DNA of 64,000 nucleotides from Nereocystis luetkeana (taxonomy: Eukaryota; Sar; Phaeophyceae; Laminariales; Laminariaceae). The notes beneath the pieces were generated by a model. It had not been told where the DNA came from. It made no database searches and saw only the letters and a program-made list of their open reading frames with translations. This document shows, one piece after another, positions 19,434-32,179 of the stretch (position 1 is its first letter; every line of letters starts with the position of its first letter). Location of the stretch: the NCBI GenBank assembly GCA_031213475.1, contig JARUPZ010000008.1:12457938-12521937 (forward strand), written 5' to 3'. The position numbers and the translations under genes are program-made.

Positions 19434-22227
19434 TAGGTGATGCCTGGTATTATAACCTATACCTGGCAGTTAATGGTTCTCGATGTTTGGTGGTCAGGAG
19501 GGTGTGGGGGGGTACCAGTGTGACGATTGTTTTTCTTTACGAAGCACCCAAGAACAAAGAGTGGTCTGGAGTTAGTTTATGTTGTTTCATCACGTTTTCT
19601 CACGCTATAAACTCGCACACATTGATTGTCAGATAGATGGCAAACTTAATAGTAACAATAAACGACGCCGAACCACCGAACCAACTACTCCCTCTACTGT
19701 ACTGCTGCATAAGTAGATTTTGAAACAAGCGAGTGCGAGCTTCTATTTCTGACGGCGTCAAAACAAAAGGGACGCCTTTCGAGTTGCCAGAAGCGTCCAT
19801 CCGTCCGTCCGCAGTATATACATACGCTGTCCACCAACGCACATATATAAGTTGAGGACAGCTACAAATGCCCTGCTGGGCGAGTTCCTAGCGATAGTTA
19901 AACTCTCTTCATGCCAGGTAAGTATCTGACCTTAAAAGGGGGGATTACTGTAGCCGGAAATGAGCAGTATAATAATAGGAGTACTCTCGTGCACGGAAAT
20001 ACTACGAGTAACCGCCTGGAAGTCGCACCCGTGCACCAATTCGACGGGTGGGATGCGAACGGATGCCAGAACACACAAGAAGGGTTTGGCAGGCAACACA
20101 CAGAGCACACCATTCCCTATCTGTAACGGTGTACGTAACAGACATATTATGAAGTATTGTTTTTAGGGTTGATGTTTTGCTGGTGCGTTCTCGCCATTAG
20201 TAGACGCCGTGATGCCAGCCAGACACAAACCCGGCACTGGTAGAGTTCTTAATTTCTTCACCGTGCAGTACTGCCCTATTGTCTCACAAGAAGAGTGGAC
20301 CAAGATGAGCCACAACATATTTTCCGACGACCCCGGGCCAATTCGTTGACTAGCACTTCTCCAACAACTGCTGTTGTACAACGATACCTGATACGTGAAC
20401 GACAACGAACCATCATTAATATACGCCATGGAATAAAAAGCACCAGGTACGAGCCCACACCGAGCACGGCCGCAGGAAAAAGTCCGTACTCGTACGCAGG
20501 CTCAGACTAAAGATATTTCGTGCCCGCAGTTTTCCTAGCGGTCATTTTATTAGTCTATCTACAGACTCACTCGTATTTACTACTTGCGTACGTGGAACAA
20601 GTCGACACATCAACACCATAGTAACGGCGCAGTTCACACAAATAGCACCAAACGCCAAGTCGTCTGTGGACAAACTCAAAACAAAGCACGCGGTGCACAA
20701 ACCATGCCCAACAAACTGAACGTGCACGTAGGGCGGGAGAGGCGGATAGACCTCCGACACACGGGACGGGTATAGCGGGTTTGCGCTGCCCCGTCCCCAG
20801 TTTGAAGCCTCCATCCACGTGTTTTTGAAAACCACCTGGTATGCTATTGAACGCCGACAATAATATTCCTGATAGCTTCAAAATTGGTAATCACCACACC
20901 AAGTCGTTTGTGAACACAACAGAAACGAACGCATGACACAAGAATGTCTCGGCTGCACTTACTTGATGTTTTTTCCTAGCCACTTTCCGGGAATTTGGGG
21001 GGTGGTTTCCTACTTGCAGACATTTTCCGAGTTTCCGGGTCGGGTTTTCTTTTCTGCTCGGTATGTTCCTGGTTTGTTTTTCTTGGGCTGGGTTGGGGAT
21101 GGTTTTCGCTTATTCTGCCCTGCTTTCACCCTCGCTTAGTAGTGTCGAGGCTGGTCTGGGTAGAAATCGGGTCACTCATTTGTGGCACAGGAAACGTTTC
21201 CGGAGTTGTGGGCTGGGTTTTAAGTGGCTCTTGGCGTATTCCGTGTTATTTTTCTCCTCGTCCAACCGCCCCCCCCCCCCCCGCTCGGGAGCTGGGGGTG
21301 ATCTGGATAACATTGACAATACCTACTGGGGCACAGGACCGTCTCGTTTTTGTAATAACATTTCACTTTTCCGTAGTCACTTTCTCGCCCTACCCACGTT
21401 GCCGGTGGTATGGCGATGGCTTTCGTTGCCGATTTATTCCTGCCCCAAATGGCTGGGCCTTCCCTTCTTTCTCTTTTTCGACTTACCTTGCCGGCTGCGC
21501 TACCTTGCCGTTCAGAGGTGCGGGAGTGGGTTTGGAGGAGCCGCATCTTCCACTCATGTTCTACTGTAGCTTGTGGAATGGGGATTTCCACGAATTCCCC
21601 AAAAATCTGGATATGCGGCTCATCCGAGTGGGCTAGTGTTATGGTACTGCTTTGAATGAAGCTGAAAACCCGGTAATTACCTGGGTTCAGGTATCGAGGC
21701 TGTATTTGTAGCACTTGGGAGGCGTATCTTAGATGAGAAACCCGGGGTTTTCCCAGCGAGGCACGAGCTTGGCTCTCAGTCTCCGCGTTCACGAAAGGGT
21801 TAGTGCTGCTCTTCTATCTCTAAGCAAGCGACATACGTGAGTACCAACGAGTATCGACTTAATAGGCAAATCTGTCCAGGGATACAAAGTGCCCCGACCT
21901 TGATCTCAACAAGAATACTCAACATGACTGCCGGCAAACGCGGTACGTACAGGAGGCATCAGATTATTGTATGATATGGTTACATAACACGTCTGCACGT
22001 CGCCCTACATACGAAGTACGTGCTGTGTGACATTCAATGCTTCATTTCGAAACCTGAAAAGATTGAACGAACATTAAATCACAAGACAGACACAAATCAC
22101 GCGGCTACTGTGATACTATTATAGCGTATCGCGTACCTTGGAAAACTGAAAACCTACGCTTCGAAACCTAAAACGTGCCTTTTTTCACTATGATGGTGGG
22201 CTACGGCAGTCTTAGCATATATATATA
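19434..22227. other. long stretch without a recognised gene
   Basis: Open frames exist on both strands at 20995-21790, but none shows a known motif or a steady codon bias. 20950-21300 is T/G-rich with a C homopolymer at 21271-21282. No repeats of the main families fall here, which is unusual for this window, so an unrecognised gene cannot be excluded. Confidence 0.35.
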
Positions 22228-22333
22228 TATATATTGAATTATATGATTCGTGCCATCCGGCAATGCGTAGCGTGAGCTTCGACGTTGTTCACTCATAAGC
22301 ACTCCGAAAGAATAAAACCACGGAAACACAAAG
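22228..22333 (+). repeat. diverged copy of the mini-retroposon
   Basis: It shares ordered blocks with 17926-18021 (GCCATC, CAATG, GTGAGCTTC, TCACTCATAA, CCGAAAG, CGGAAACA). No flanking duplication was recognised. Confidence 0.5.
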
Positions 22334-22469
22334 CGCCCTATGCACAAGCCCAACTCCCGTCTGTACCTACTTCCGGCTGGAGATCTACCTACTCCATTTG
22401 CTGCCCTTACTCCTTCCATCTCGTCACATTTACTGCCATACCCCATCGTAGGCTCCAACTGCCACCCCG

Positions 22470-25400
22470 CTACATTTCATCTTTCTCGATCGTGGTTTCG
22501 TCTCCAGCAGGCACGTCCTCCTTGCGTCCGGCCATTGCCTCGGCGTCGTAGTCGTACTCATCTACGTTGTACTTGGTGAAGAGGTTGGACGGGGTCGTCA
22601 TCGCCTTGAACTCCAGATTATTCCCGGAAGGATCCTTGAAGAACATCGTCCATTGCTCGCCGGGCTGACCCTACACACCCCGAAAAGCAACAGACAACAC
22701 GAAGCAGCAGCGAGCATCGTTTCGTGTCGGATATCGCTATCGGAATCGAGGTCGATACCATGTCGAGAAACACAAAAAAAAAAAAAATCGATACGAGTTC
22801 GATATTTAATACATAAAAGCACAGTCAGCACGGGGTGGCAGGGAATAGAGGGCAAAACGCGTTCGATATACGTATATATATACCTGGTATTTGTCATCAT
22901 TTTTACTTTCCAGTTTAAATCGTACGAGGCAGGACGTTTTTACCCTCGGCGATTTTCTGGACAAGCCGTGATCACAGGTGTCGTCCCTTCTCCGCCCCGG
23001 TACGTGCCTTCATTTCTTTTGCGCATTGATAGGGTTCAATATTCCCACTGCCCGTCAATTTTCATCGAATGTTGCTAACTCACGCTCTCGCGCTCTCCGC
23101 TGATCAATTTTTATGGAAGGAAAAGTTCATAGGAGTATGCCCTCGGTGAAACTCGAACCCACCAAATGGATATTCGTAGTAAGGCACGTGGACCACCTAC
23201 CAAGTCACCGGAGATGATGCCGATGCGATATATCGAAACTTTGACGTTTCGATGCGTCGAAACTTTCTATGCGATACACACCACTATTGGGCGTACACAC
23301 GAGGGGGGGGGGGAAAGGAGAAGAAGTGAACCTTGTCTGGAAATGTCAGTAGTACCGTAGTTACTGCGAGCACCAAATGTCTTTTCAGTGCACCAATTTT
23401 CCTCTCACGTCTTCCCTTCCCCCTCTCGTTTTCATTGTACTACTACCGTACCGGTACATGGTACTGGTAACAGAACATATTATATGCTAATGCTGACAGT
23501 ACAGTTGACACGAAATATTATACTCTGAGGATAGTCGCTCGTAAACCGTTCTAGGACCGCAGTCCCGTTTTGGAGTCAAGCTACTATTAAATGAGACGTT
23601 TACCCCCAAAACGGGACAGCAGTTATCAAAGTTGACTGGCACTTTTGCCGAGTCCTGTTCCTAACGCGTGGCACAATTAATAGAAAACAAAAACGACCCC
23701 CCGCTAGCCTACCTACCCGCACAATAACACACACGCGCGGCAGAGGTAGCATTGTTATAAGGATTACCTCGGGCTGGGTAATCGATCGGTCTTTTACCCC
23801 GATAGCTCAGTAGGTAACACCTTCACATTTGACGTCGTCCAGGTCACGGGTTCGAACCCCACATCGAACGTTTCTTCTACAGAAACGCTTGCGCGTGCAC
23901 ACCTAAAAAAACACATCTCCCTGGTTCCCCAGGTAATGAAACGAAGCGGGCAGGTCAGCGTACGGATGTATACGGTTCCGACGCCCCAAAGACCCCGCCG
24001 TTCAGAGGGGGGAAGAGTGTTATAAGGATTACCCTGAGCTGGGTAATCGATCGATCTTTTACCCCTATAGCTCAGTAAGTAACACCTTCACAGCAGCCTA
24101 TGATGTGAACAAGCATGCTATACGCGAGTGACGAGCGTGCATCCTCCACGTCACCAGGGTACTACGCTTACGTACTGGAACACAAAACAGTCCCCAAAGC
24201 AAAATATGTAGGAATATACCGAATTCTACGAACCAGCTGGATTCAATACAAATACATAAAAGGCTCCGATTTTTCGGGACAGAGCGGTACAGATTACTAT
24301 GATATACCAGTATACCACGCTCAAGAATGACATAACATTTCCCATTTCCTTGTGGCGTGCACATACGTGCTACTGCGGTGGAGTGACCCTTGATAGTAAG
24401 CCCTTTTGATACCGTTCCAATACCTGCCCCACACTGATGGCAAGTTACGTTTTGCGTGCGATGACTCGTGCTACAATCGAGGTCGCATTTTTTTGCTTCA
24501 TGAAGCAATATTGTCTTATTATGTGTGCTGCGATAGAGGTTAGCATGTTTTGCCTTATGAGGCAATATAGTCTGACTTACGGAGCTCCTCAGCTGAGGAA
24601 CTACAGGGCGCTCATTTGTGTTACAATGATGTCCGTTTCACCCCTGTGGTAGGCCGAGGAAATGTTCATCGGATTAATTAAGCCAACATTATTTTTCAAA
24701 GTCAGCTGTGGGCTGCTGCAGGTTTTGAGGTATGGAGTCCCACAAGTGAAGAGCCGCAGAAACTGCAGGTGCTACCTCTACTGCTATAGCACGCGTCCGT
24801 TTCTGAAGGAGTTCACGGCCCACAAGGTAACCAACTTTTGGGGGATCGAGCCTTGTGCCGGGTCGTCCTCCATAGGTAGCCAGCATGCCAAAACTGGCAC
24901 AAAAATCAAGGGGAGCGCGTGCCTCCCGTACCGAGAGAGGGGTTGGACTACCGGTATGCGACACAACAAGCACGCCTGCAGCAAGAGCAAGCGTGCTGCT
25001 GTATCAGGTAACGGTGTGTCTCACGCCCAACATGGCCGAGCCTTCCCCTTGAAGATTAGTCCAAACCCCCAACATGGAGACAGTACGGGCCAAAATGGGT
25101 AGAAACGCGGCTGCCCCGCTTTCGCGTTGAACGAGAAAATTCCAGCATATTCCGCGCTTCTGAACTGCGGGATCCGCGTCGCCGCAATAAAAAAAAAGGG
25201 CTTGGAATAGCAATCTGAACTCGTTGTAAGGACTACTGCCATGGCCGGCGGTGGTCAAATCATCGGATGCCACAATTCACCACAGCTGTCGAAGTTGCCT
25301 CCTCTCATGAGCACCATATATCTTATCAGGAATCCTTCTGTGCTACCCAACTGAGAAAAATAATTTGTCGAAATTAAAGTGTTCCTACATGGCCGCACAG

Positions 25401-26410
25401 ATATCTTCGCCCCCCTCGACCTCGACCTATCGATTTTTTTTATGGTTTCTTGTGCAACCGACCTGCTGCTACTGCTGCTGCGTGTGCGCCGTCATTTGAG
25501 CACAATTTGGACATGGGGGGGGGCATTGCTCGTCCCGCGCGCACGCGATGGCACGTCTTTGTCGCTACGTTGCGCAAAAACGGGAATCCTTAGACCTTAG
25601 ATCCGTCAAGTTTCGCCGACAAAGGGATACCGTTACACCCTGCTCGCGCCGGACCAGAAGCTTTATTTCCGGTCGGCAATACCTACAGGCAAGCCCCTAG
25701 CAGCCAAACTAACCAACAAACCAACCAGCGAACCCAACAAACAAAGCAAGCAGGCAAGAACCAACCAAAGCAAGCAAGCAAACAAACAAGCAACTACAAG
25801 CAGCCATAAGCAACCGAACCGACCAACCAACTAACCAACTAATCACACCGACCAACCAACCAACCAACCAGCACCACCCGAACAACCACGGCCAAATTAG
25901 CCAACCAAAAAAACAATCAACCAAACCGACCAACAAGCCAAGAACAACCAACGAATCTCAAACCAATCACACTAACCCATCTAGCCGCGAACAACCAACC
26001 GAACCAACACCAACGAACCAATCCCAACAACCAACCAAACAACCATAGCTAACGAAACCAACCAACGCACCACAATCAACCAATCACACCAGCCAACCAA
26101 ACCAGTCACAACCATACAACTGATACCAACCAACCAACCAACCAATCAACACCACCCAAACAACCGCAGACTAACAAAAATAACTATTAATAACCACATC
26201 AACCGATCGAACCAACCAACCGACAAACCAACCCCAACAGAACCAACCAGCCCGAACCAACCAATCAGAACGAACCACAACCAACCTTGAACCGCAGGTG
26301 GGGATCGACGATGAACTTTACGTCGTGCTTGCGGAGCCTTTCGGCGAAAAGATGAAACTGATCCACCGTCATCGCCAGGCCCGTGTGAGGTACAGGAACC
26401 CTGTCCCCGT
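22470..26410 (-). CDS. VOC/glyoxalase-fold protein, C-terminal two exons
   Basis: This is part of a vicinal-oxygen-chelate (glyoxalase/bleomycin-resistance/dioxygenase) protein; the substrate is unknown. Exon 26286-26410 gives [18 protein letters not shown] and [11 protein letters not shown]. Exon 22470-22670 continues [20 protein letters not shown], then FKAM, and ends TTIEKDEM before a TAG. The donor AAG/GTTGG and acceptor GTGTAG join in phase 0 exactly inside the conserved HLRFKG-PGE stretch, and the [12 protein letters not shown] block with its metal-binding Glu is intact. The upstream exon must supply the N-terminal VOC half and end with one base of a codon before acceptor CTGTACAG; I could not find it above 26410. 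The 3.6-kb intron carries SINE and MITE insertions. The C-terminal tail, rich in D/E/Y, is longer than in bacterial relatives. Confidence 0.85.
22895..23215 (-). mobile_element. SINE-C, minus copy, inside the VOC gene intron
   Basis: Read on the minus strand: a tRNA-like head (CCGGTGACTTGGTAGGTGG, then GTGGGTTCGAGTTTCACCGA), the body with CACGGCTTGTCC and the end near 22895. It lies in the same orientation as the host gene. Confidence 0.75.
23533..23630. mobile_element. TTAA MITE, degraded copy
   Basis: Arms GGACCGCAGTCCCGTTTTGG and CCCCCAAAACGGGACAGCAG are still recognisable, but the terminal CCC/GGG and TTAA are lost. Confidence 0.7.
23750..24095 (+). mobile_element. SINE-B, tandem head-body-head unit
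   Basis: GGATTACC...GGGTAATCGATCG precedes a tRNA-like segment (GATAGCTCAGTAGGTAAC as A box, GGGTTCGAACCCC as B box), a body of about 180 bp (ACGCTTGCGCGTGC, CCTGGTTCCCCAGGTA, GACCCCGCCGTTCAGAGGGG) and then a second GGATTACC...GCTCAGTAAGTAAC head that breaks off. The copy at 40040 has the same layout. The anticodon arm does not fold well, so this is not a working tRNA gene. Confidence 0.75.
24662..25102 (+). CDS. ORF of unknown function, 146 aa (possible exon or element gene)
   Basis: The frame shows a fairly steady preference for G/C at third positions from about 24760 on, and contains [19 protein letters not shown] and [20 protein letters not shown], with Cys and His residues scattered as in small zinc-binding proteins. 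I do not recognise the family. It lies inside the intron of the VOC gene on the opposite strand, so it could be a remnant of a mobile element. The minus strand is open in part of the same stretch, which lowers confidence. Confidence 0.3.
   Translation: MFIGLIKPTLFFKVSCGLLQVLRYGVPQVKSRRNCRCYLYCYSTRPFLKEFTAHKVTNFWGIEPCAGSSSIGSQHAKTGTKIKGSACLPYRERGWTTGMRHNKHACSKSKRAAVSGNGVSHAQHGRAFPLKISPNPQHGDSTGQNG
25687..26285 (-). repeat. 600-bp (CCAA)-rich simple sequence at the 5' end of a VOC gene intron
   Basis: The plus strand is almost free of T and consists of degenerate ACCAACCA units; the transcript of the VOC gene (minus strand) therefore reads GGTTGGTT for about 600 bases, starting directly after the donor of the 26286-26410 exon. 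Clustered GG pairs could form G-quadruplexes in the pre-mRNA. The open valine/tryptophan/glycine-rich frames in it are artefacts. Confidence 0.8.
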
Positions 26411-26552
26411 CTGTACAGAGGAAAATAACCGTTGCACCCAAGAGACAAAGCCGTTGGGCGAGAAGGGTATTACAAACACACAAGTGTCGAGCGCAAGCAA
26501 AAGCGTACACGAAATCAAGCAACACGGACACAACACAGTTGATGTCAGTATT

Positions 26553-26665
<113 letters not shown>

Positions 26666-26674
26666 CAGTAGTAG

Positions 26675-26791
26675 TATTACGGGGGACCATAGTTAACAGG
26701 ACCTATGGTACGCATAAAAACCTACCTGGTATATGTTTAACCATTTTTACTAATAATATTTGGTTCTGTTAACTATGGCCCCCCGTAATAG
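26675..26791. mobile_element. CGGGGG-end MITE copy 4, carries TACCTGGTA
   Basis: Ends TATTACGGGGGACCATAG and GGCCCCCCGTAATA. The inner part reads AAAACCTA-CCTGGTA-TATG where the copy at 48329 (reverse complement) reads AAAACCTA-TATG. Confidence 0.85.
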
Positions 26792-27114
26792 TAGCAGTAT
26801 GTTCGGCTGGGGTCAGGTTCGACAGCACGGGTGATTATGATAGCTCACACGACAGTACCTCCTCGTGACATCAACCATCTTCACTAAGGAAAAAATGCCC
26901 CCAGGCGGTGGAGGTATGCGGATACAACCGCGGGGATCGTGAAGGATTAAACGCGGATCCAAGCGATGCTTGCGCCGAGGTGATCTAGATGCAACTGCAA
27001 ATATATGATATGATATGACATGATACGACATACGGAGATGGTTGATGCTACATCCTGTTGTCGGGCGAGGGGGGGGCGAAGGGCGGGGGGGGGGGGTGCG
27101 GGAGCGGCGGACTC
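26792..27114. other. intergenic with G-rich tract
   Basis: ATATGATATGACATGATACG units at 27002-27025 are followed by a G-rich stretch (27066-27106). No gene was seen. Confidence 0.4.
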
Positions 27115-27211
27115 TAGTCCCTTTTTGAACCGCAGTCCCGTTTTGGGGACAAACTGCGTATAAATTGACCGGTTTGTCCCCAACACGGGACTGCAGTAAT
27201 AAAAGGGTTAA
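27115..27211. mobile_element. TTAA MITE copy 4
   Basis: Arms GAACCGCAGTCCCGTTTTGG and CCCCAACACGGGACTGCAG; right flank TTAA at 27208-27211, left flank degraded. Confidence 0.8.
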
Positions 27212-27879
27212 GATGAGCAGCGGAACATGCCGTCCATCGCCATCTATCAAGTAGCGGCGGCGGCATGGGTGTAGACCACGCGATGACGCCTAAGGGCCGA
27301 AGCCGTAACGGACCGTTTCAAGCTTCAAGCCCCCCTAACAGCACGGGAGCTGATAATACAACACAAGCCCCCGTCATGCGCACCACAGCACATATAAAAC
27401 GACGCGATGTTGACTTGAAAAAACACCACGATGTTCCATTTGGATGGGCAGGTAGGACGCAATCTTGAAAAAAAAAACGGGAAGGTTTCCATTTAGAGGG
27501 GCGTTTCTTTTTACCCGTCAAAATCGCAAGCGCGGTATACTGACACCCCTGAAAGGATAATTCCGTTACACCAGGGCGCCAAATCGTTCTGTGGGTGTTT
27601 TGAATGCGTGTTGGCTGGACGTCGAATCTTGGACACGCGTTCATCAATATCGTGCGAAAGGGATTTTCCGATTTGCATCGCACCAAAACAAAGGTACTAC
27701 TGTACCCTGTACTCCTTTCGAGCTGGCTGAAGGCGGGTTTCTACGACCGCTGACCGAGATTAATGTATATACGTATACGATCCTCCAAAAATCTCAAAAT
27801 CACACCATCGCACACTCTTGTTCGATTTTGTGCTGTCTGTCGCATCTCCTTCAGGGGAGCACGACACTTCCTCTTGATT
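27212..27879. other. intergenic, no gene recognised
   Basis: No conserved frame, repeat family or RNA gene was recognised. Confidence 0.35.
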
Positions 27880-28185
27880 TTGTGTTTTGCATTTGTTTTT
27901 TCGTTTTTTGTTCGTTTTGTTTCTCGTTTTTCTCACGTTTTTCTCTCTTTTCAACGTATCTGGATTGCTAGCACGTGTTATGTCGTGCCTGTCGTATCCA
28001 GTACGATGAGCAGGGCACTGCATTGTTTACACTGCTTACTGCACTACAATGTAGTCTCTACTGAGTCGTGGCTATGTGACCACAGAGCTTGCACGAGTAC
28101 TCGTATATCTCTAGGATGAAGAATCGGTAGGGACACTGGGCTTGCTGCATGTCGACGAGTAGAAAGAACGGTGTAACCCTCTTGG
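27880..28185 (+). repeat. LINE 3'-end repeat
   Basis: A pyrimidine-rich tract, then TGTCGTGCCTGTCGTATCC, the core to GCATGTCGACGAGTAGAAAG, ending ACGGTGTAACCC with no AC tail. Relative to other copies it has an extra CGAGTACTCG palindrome at about 28093 (CTTG-...-TATCTC). Confidence 0.75.
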
Positions 28186-28575
28186 GACTTGATGGGGGAA
28201 AAAAAACTGTAAAGCGTATCGATTACGGCACGGTCGCTGCGTGATTGGGGGATGATACAAACTGCCATAGTGCCCGAGATAAAATGTGACACCGCCGTTA
28301 CGAGACGTCCTGCACGGGCGCAACATGTTCCTCCTACCCGTCATGATAACGCCAAATTTATTTGTATCTTCATGTTGGTTGGTATCTCGGGGTTGTACCA
28401 AAGAGTTGGGTTAGAAGAACACCCACACACCAGTTTGTGATAAGGGACTGAAAAAAGGGACGCAGGACAACAAAATGTGTGACGGTTCACATTTTTTTAC
28501 GGGCGCCCTTGTGTATGCACAAAAATATTGCATGGGATCGGTATTAATACAAACAGCTGGTATTACTTGGAGCTA
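28186..28575. other. intergenic, no gene recognised
   Basis: Nothing with domain or repeat support was seen. Confidence 0.35.
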
Positions 28576-28691
28576 CTATTATGGGGGACCATATTAAATA
28601 CCTGGTAGGACCTACGGTACACACAAACACCTGTATATTTCGCTATTCTTACTAACAATATTTGGCCCTATTTACTATGGTCCCCCGTAAC
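28576..28691. mobile_element. CGGGGG-end MITE copy 5, carries TACCTGGTA
   Basis: Ends TATTATGGGGGACCATA and GGTCCCCCGTAACAG. It reads TTAAATA-CCTGGTA-GGACC where copies 1 and 2 read TAAATA-GGACC. Confidence 0.85.
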
Positions 28692-31419
28692 AGCGGTTGG
28701 ACAAACAGAAATTTGTTGTTGAGATCAGCTCCAGTAAACAAAATAAAAAAGGGGCAGCAGCAGCGAAATAGGAGTTGACGACAGTTGCACATAATCTGCT
28801 GCGGAGTTCCTAGCGACAGCTGTATAGAGTATACCACTCTGTCCGGAAATGCAACAACCGTTTTGGGTATTCATGTGAACACCCCTATTAATAGGTGTCC
28901 TAAAAAAAAATAGGTGTCCTCAATTTTTCGGCCAGAGAGGTGGTCTATTACCGGTGTCTTGGTATTCAAGCAAACGTACCGACTGGGTTGTAGTAGTCTT
29001 CGCAGCGATAGTCAGCGGACACCAAGTGGCAGACGATCTGGTGGCCATCTAAGGAGTAGTCTTGCCATTTTTTGGAAGACCGACCTTCCGAGAGACCGAG
29101 GACCTGAACGTGGATGAGCGTGGGTGTTCATGTATATGTAGCCGACGACAGACGGGGAGAAGCGAGGGAGGGTTAGGGGCAACAGTTACGATTGTGGGTG
29201 GAAGAAGTCGTGCTGAAACAGCTGCGTCGGGGAATTTAACGCGGCATATTCAAAAGAAAATCACAACATTTTGGCATACTAGGGTTTTCCTTGAGGCGGC
29301 ATACGCTTCAGGCTAACCGTTGCACGTAGCAAACCTGGTACCTGGTATGGCAAGATGCTGCTGTAGTATGAACAGTACCGTAGTACAAGTACTATGTACA
29401 GTATAAACAGTACTTCGAATTATGTAGTACCAGGTACACAGTTGTAGTGCAGCGGTAGTAGCAGTCTTACATCACTAGCAAAAACAGTATAATAGTAGTG
29501 GTAGTACAGCAGTACTATTAATAGTCGTAGTAGTAGTATTAGCACCACCACTACTTCTACAGTAAGCGTGGCAGTACAGCAGTAGAAATCGAAACACCCC
29601 ATCCTCGACTGCTGCGATAGCCTGGTTGGCAGCGCGTGCTTCCATTCCTAAACCAAACCGCTCCCGTTTCATCGCACTGCCGCGAAGAGAAGAACAGGGA
29701 TCCCCTTTGTTTTCTCCCAATAACTCAACAACGGCCCCTATACTATATACTTCGAGACTGGTTCTCTCACTCTGCCCTCTGTCCGGAAAAGCAAGCAAGC
29801 GTTTGGCTATCAATACTGAAAAAAAAGTGTTCCCACTTGTTGTTATTCCCACAACAACTTCCTTCGTGAAATATAAGCGCGGTGGCGCGCGAGCGACGGC
29901 ACGATCGACCGAGCGACCGAACGATCGCTCGAACACAGAAAAAAAAGAGAGAGAAATCCGCAGTCTAATCTACTACACCTGGAAGCGAGACCTCACTATA
30001 GATAGTCCAAGTAAATACGATATGCTGCGGCTTACGGCCTACATTAGGTTTCATTTATGCCCGCAAATGTAAGGATCGATTGTGTATAAATAGTAGAACC
30101 CACATCCTTACACTTCTGGGGTGGTATTATTAATAATAGGGTTCCTTCATAGGATTTTTGCCAAAATCAGATATAAATCAGATATACCTGGCCACCTTTC
30201 GGCCAAATACAGTTTCATGCTAAAAACAAGTACCAGTACAAAACACAACCCAGGAGCCCTGCTATTGGTCAGGCTGACATCGTAACTGATTTTGGCTCGA
30301 AAAGGCCAAGGTAGACCTGTTTTTTCTACTCTGTCTAGCTTTCAACTGATTTTGGCCAACTTTGAACCAATCAGAGAGCCCTACGTGCACTGTTTTTTCT
30401 CTCCGTATGCGTCTGCCCTCCCTCGGTTGAAATTCTTCTGTATCAACGTATAAACTCTGTACTCGTACGTCGTACGTAAAAGTACGTATTTATACATGCA
30501 TACAAGCGTACGCTGGTTTCACTTGGGGTGTGCGACGTGCTTCAGTATTTACGTACATAGTTGTTGTGATGTGCACTCTGTTGTGTTCTATGGTCACAGC
30601 AGTCTATACAGTATAATGGTCACACGGCAAATCGCCTGCACCACCCCACGCCGAGGTGGTCTCAGGTTTGGTTCGTACGTACTGCAAGATAATTTCGTGC
30701 CGAGCAGGCGGTTCCGCGAGGACGGTCTACTGCTGTATGTAGAAGATTTAAAGCTGTCAACGGGGGGGGGCGCCAGAGTAAATACTCTTGGCACCCCCGC
30801 CATGGCGAAACAAACGAGGCCTATTAATAGTAACTCTCTGCAGGTCCAAGTGGAGCCCGTGGTGTCTACGCCCTAAAGAAAACAAAAAAAAAACGGATTT
30901 TGGAGGCCATGTGGCACGCTTGATGCTTTAGGTGCATTCTTTTTTTACCGGACTTTCATGGACAGAACACCGCTCGTGGCGCGCGTTTTTTACTTGGTTT
31001 AGTACGTACCTGAATTTGGCTCACACGGATCAGGTATACCTGATTTTGGCATATGCCCTTAACAATAGTTTGTCCCAAAAATCTGGGCACAGCTGCAACG
31101 GAGTTGAAGACTATTAATACTACTGCTGTAAGCGAGCCAAACGGTATAATACCAGCAGCAGTAACACTTATTAATACTAATATTATGCTGTACTTCGTAA
31201 AGCATTGCAACCATTGTGTCTAGTACCAGGTGCAGCACGACACCGGTTACACTTATATGTAATACATGAGTAGTACAACATCCTTTAACAGGTCGACCAC
31301 CTAAACACATTTATTTCTGATGCACCCTAATCGTACCTCCCCATAGAAATGCTTCGCAAGAGGGAGGTCATGGACCGGGAAGGCATGATGGAAAGGTTGG
31401 AGGCTGTAGGAAAATGCGT
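28692..31419. other. long stretch without a recognised gene
   Basis: Several frames are open, including plus 30496-30876 with GLRFGSYVLQDNFVPSRRF and minus 29475-29936, but none has a known motif or both-sided splice support. TACCWGGTA (29337, 29430, 31219), ATTAATAG and TACAGCAGTA-type motifs are dense at 29340-29590 and 31100-31260. Confidence 0.35.
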
Positions 31420-31800
31420 GCAGCAGGACAGAGCAGGACAACGCAGGACAAATCAGGATGAATCAGGACAAATCAGAACAAAGCAGGATCAACCAAGACA
31501 AAGCTTGCAAGTCGGAGAGAAATTTGAACTTTACCCAATTATTGTACCGTCTATGATATCATCTTCGGTACGCACATCGAGGAGACGAAATACGATCTAG
31601 AAATTGTATTGTGCATAATTATTTATTTTCTGAAATCGGGGAGACGAAGTAGGACAAAGGACAAAAATGGCTACATCAGGACGAAGCGGGACAAATAATT
31701 TCAAAACGGTACAAAGCCCGAGAAACCAGAACACGGAGGAACACGGCTGAATAATTAATAAACAAAACGGGACAAAGCGGGACAAAGGAAAACAAGACTT
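31420..31800 (+). repeat. degenerate decamer array
   Basis: Loosely repeated AGGACAAAGC / AGGACAAATC units (31425-31505 and 31650-31795) are interrupted by about 140 bp of other sequence. Confidence 0.6.
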
Positions 31801-32179
31801 ATGAACACAGCGCCAGGCAGGGAGGGGGGGTCACGTGGCTCAGCGTTCGTCACGCACCTACACCTCGATGGTATTCACCGCTCCTTGATATCACTGTTGT
31901 ATAAATATTGCGAGCAGCATCCAGGGGAGTCACTGGCCTATATCCTTGACAAGGAAATACATACCTGGTACCTGGTACCTGGTATAGAATACGCGCGAAC
32001 GGCTTATCATAAAATTTGGAAATTCAGTAAAAATGGGATATAGACGAGACATATTACGCAGCTTGCAAAGTTGAGTATCAACCATGTAATCAGTCGAACT
32101 CACAGCTGACGTATTTCATAATTATAGTGCGAGTAGCGTTTCGCATGCGCCGTCCAACGATGGTCCAGTCGTCGGTCAC

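Noticed and set aside
23796-23875. tRNA gene
   Set aside because: A and B boxes are present but the anticodon arm does not pair and the segment is part of a repeated dimer, so it is a SINE head.
25709-25951. Tryptophan/glycine/valine-rich minus-strand ORF
   Set aside because: It is low-complexity GGTT-type sequence.
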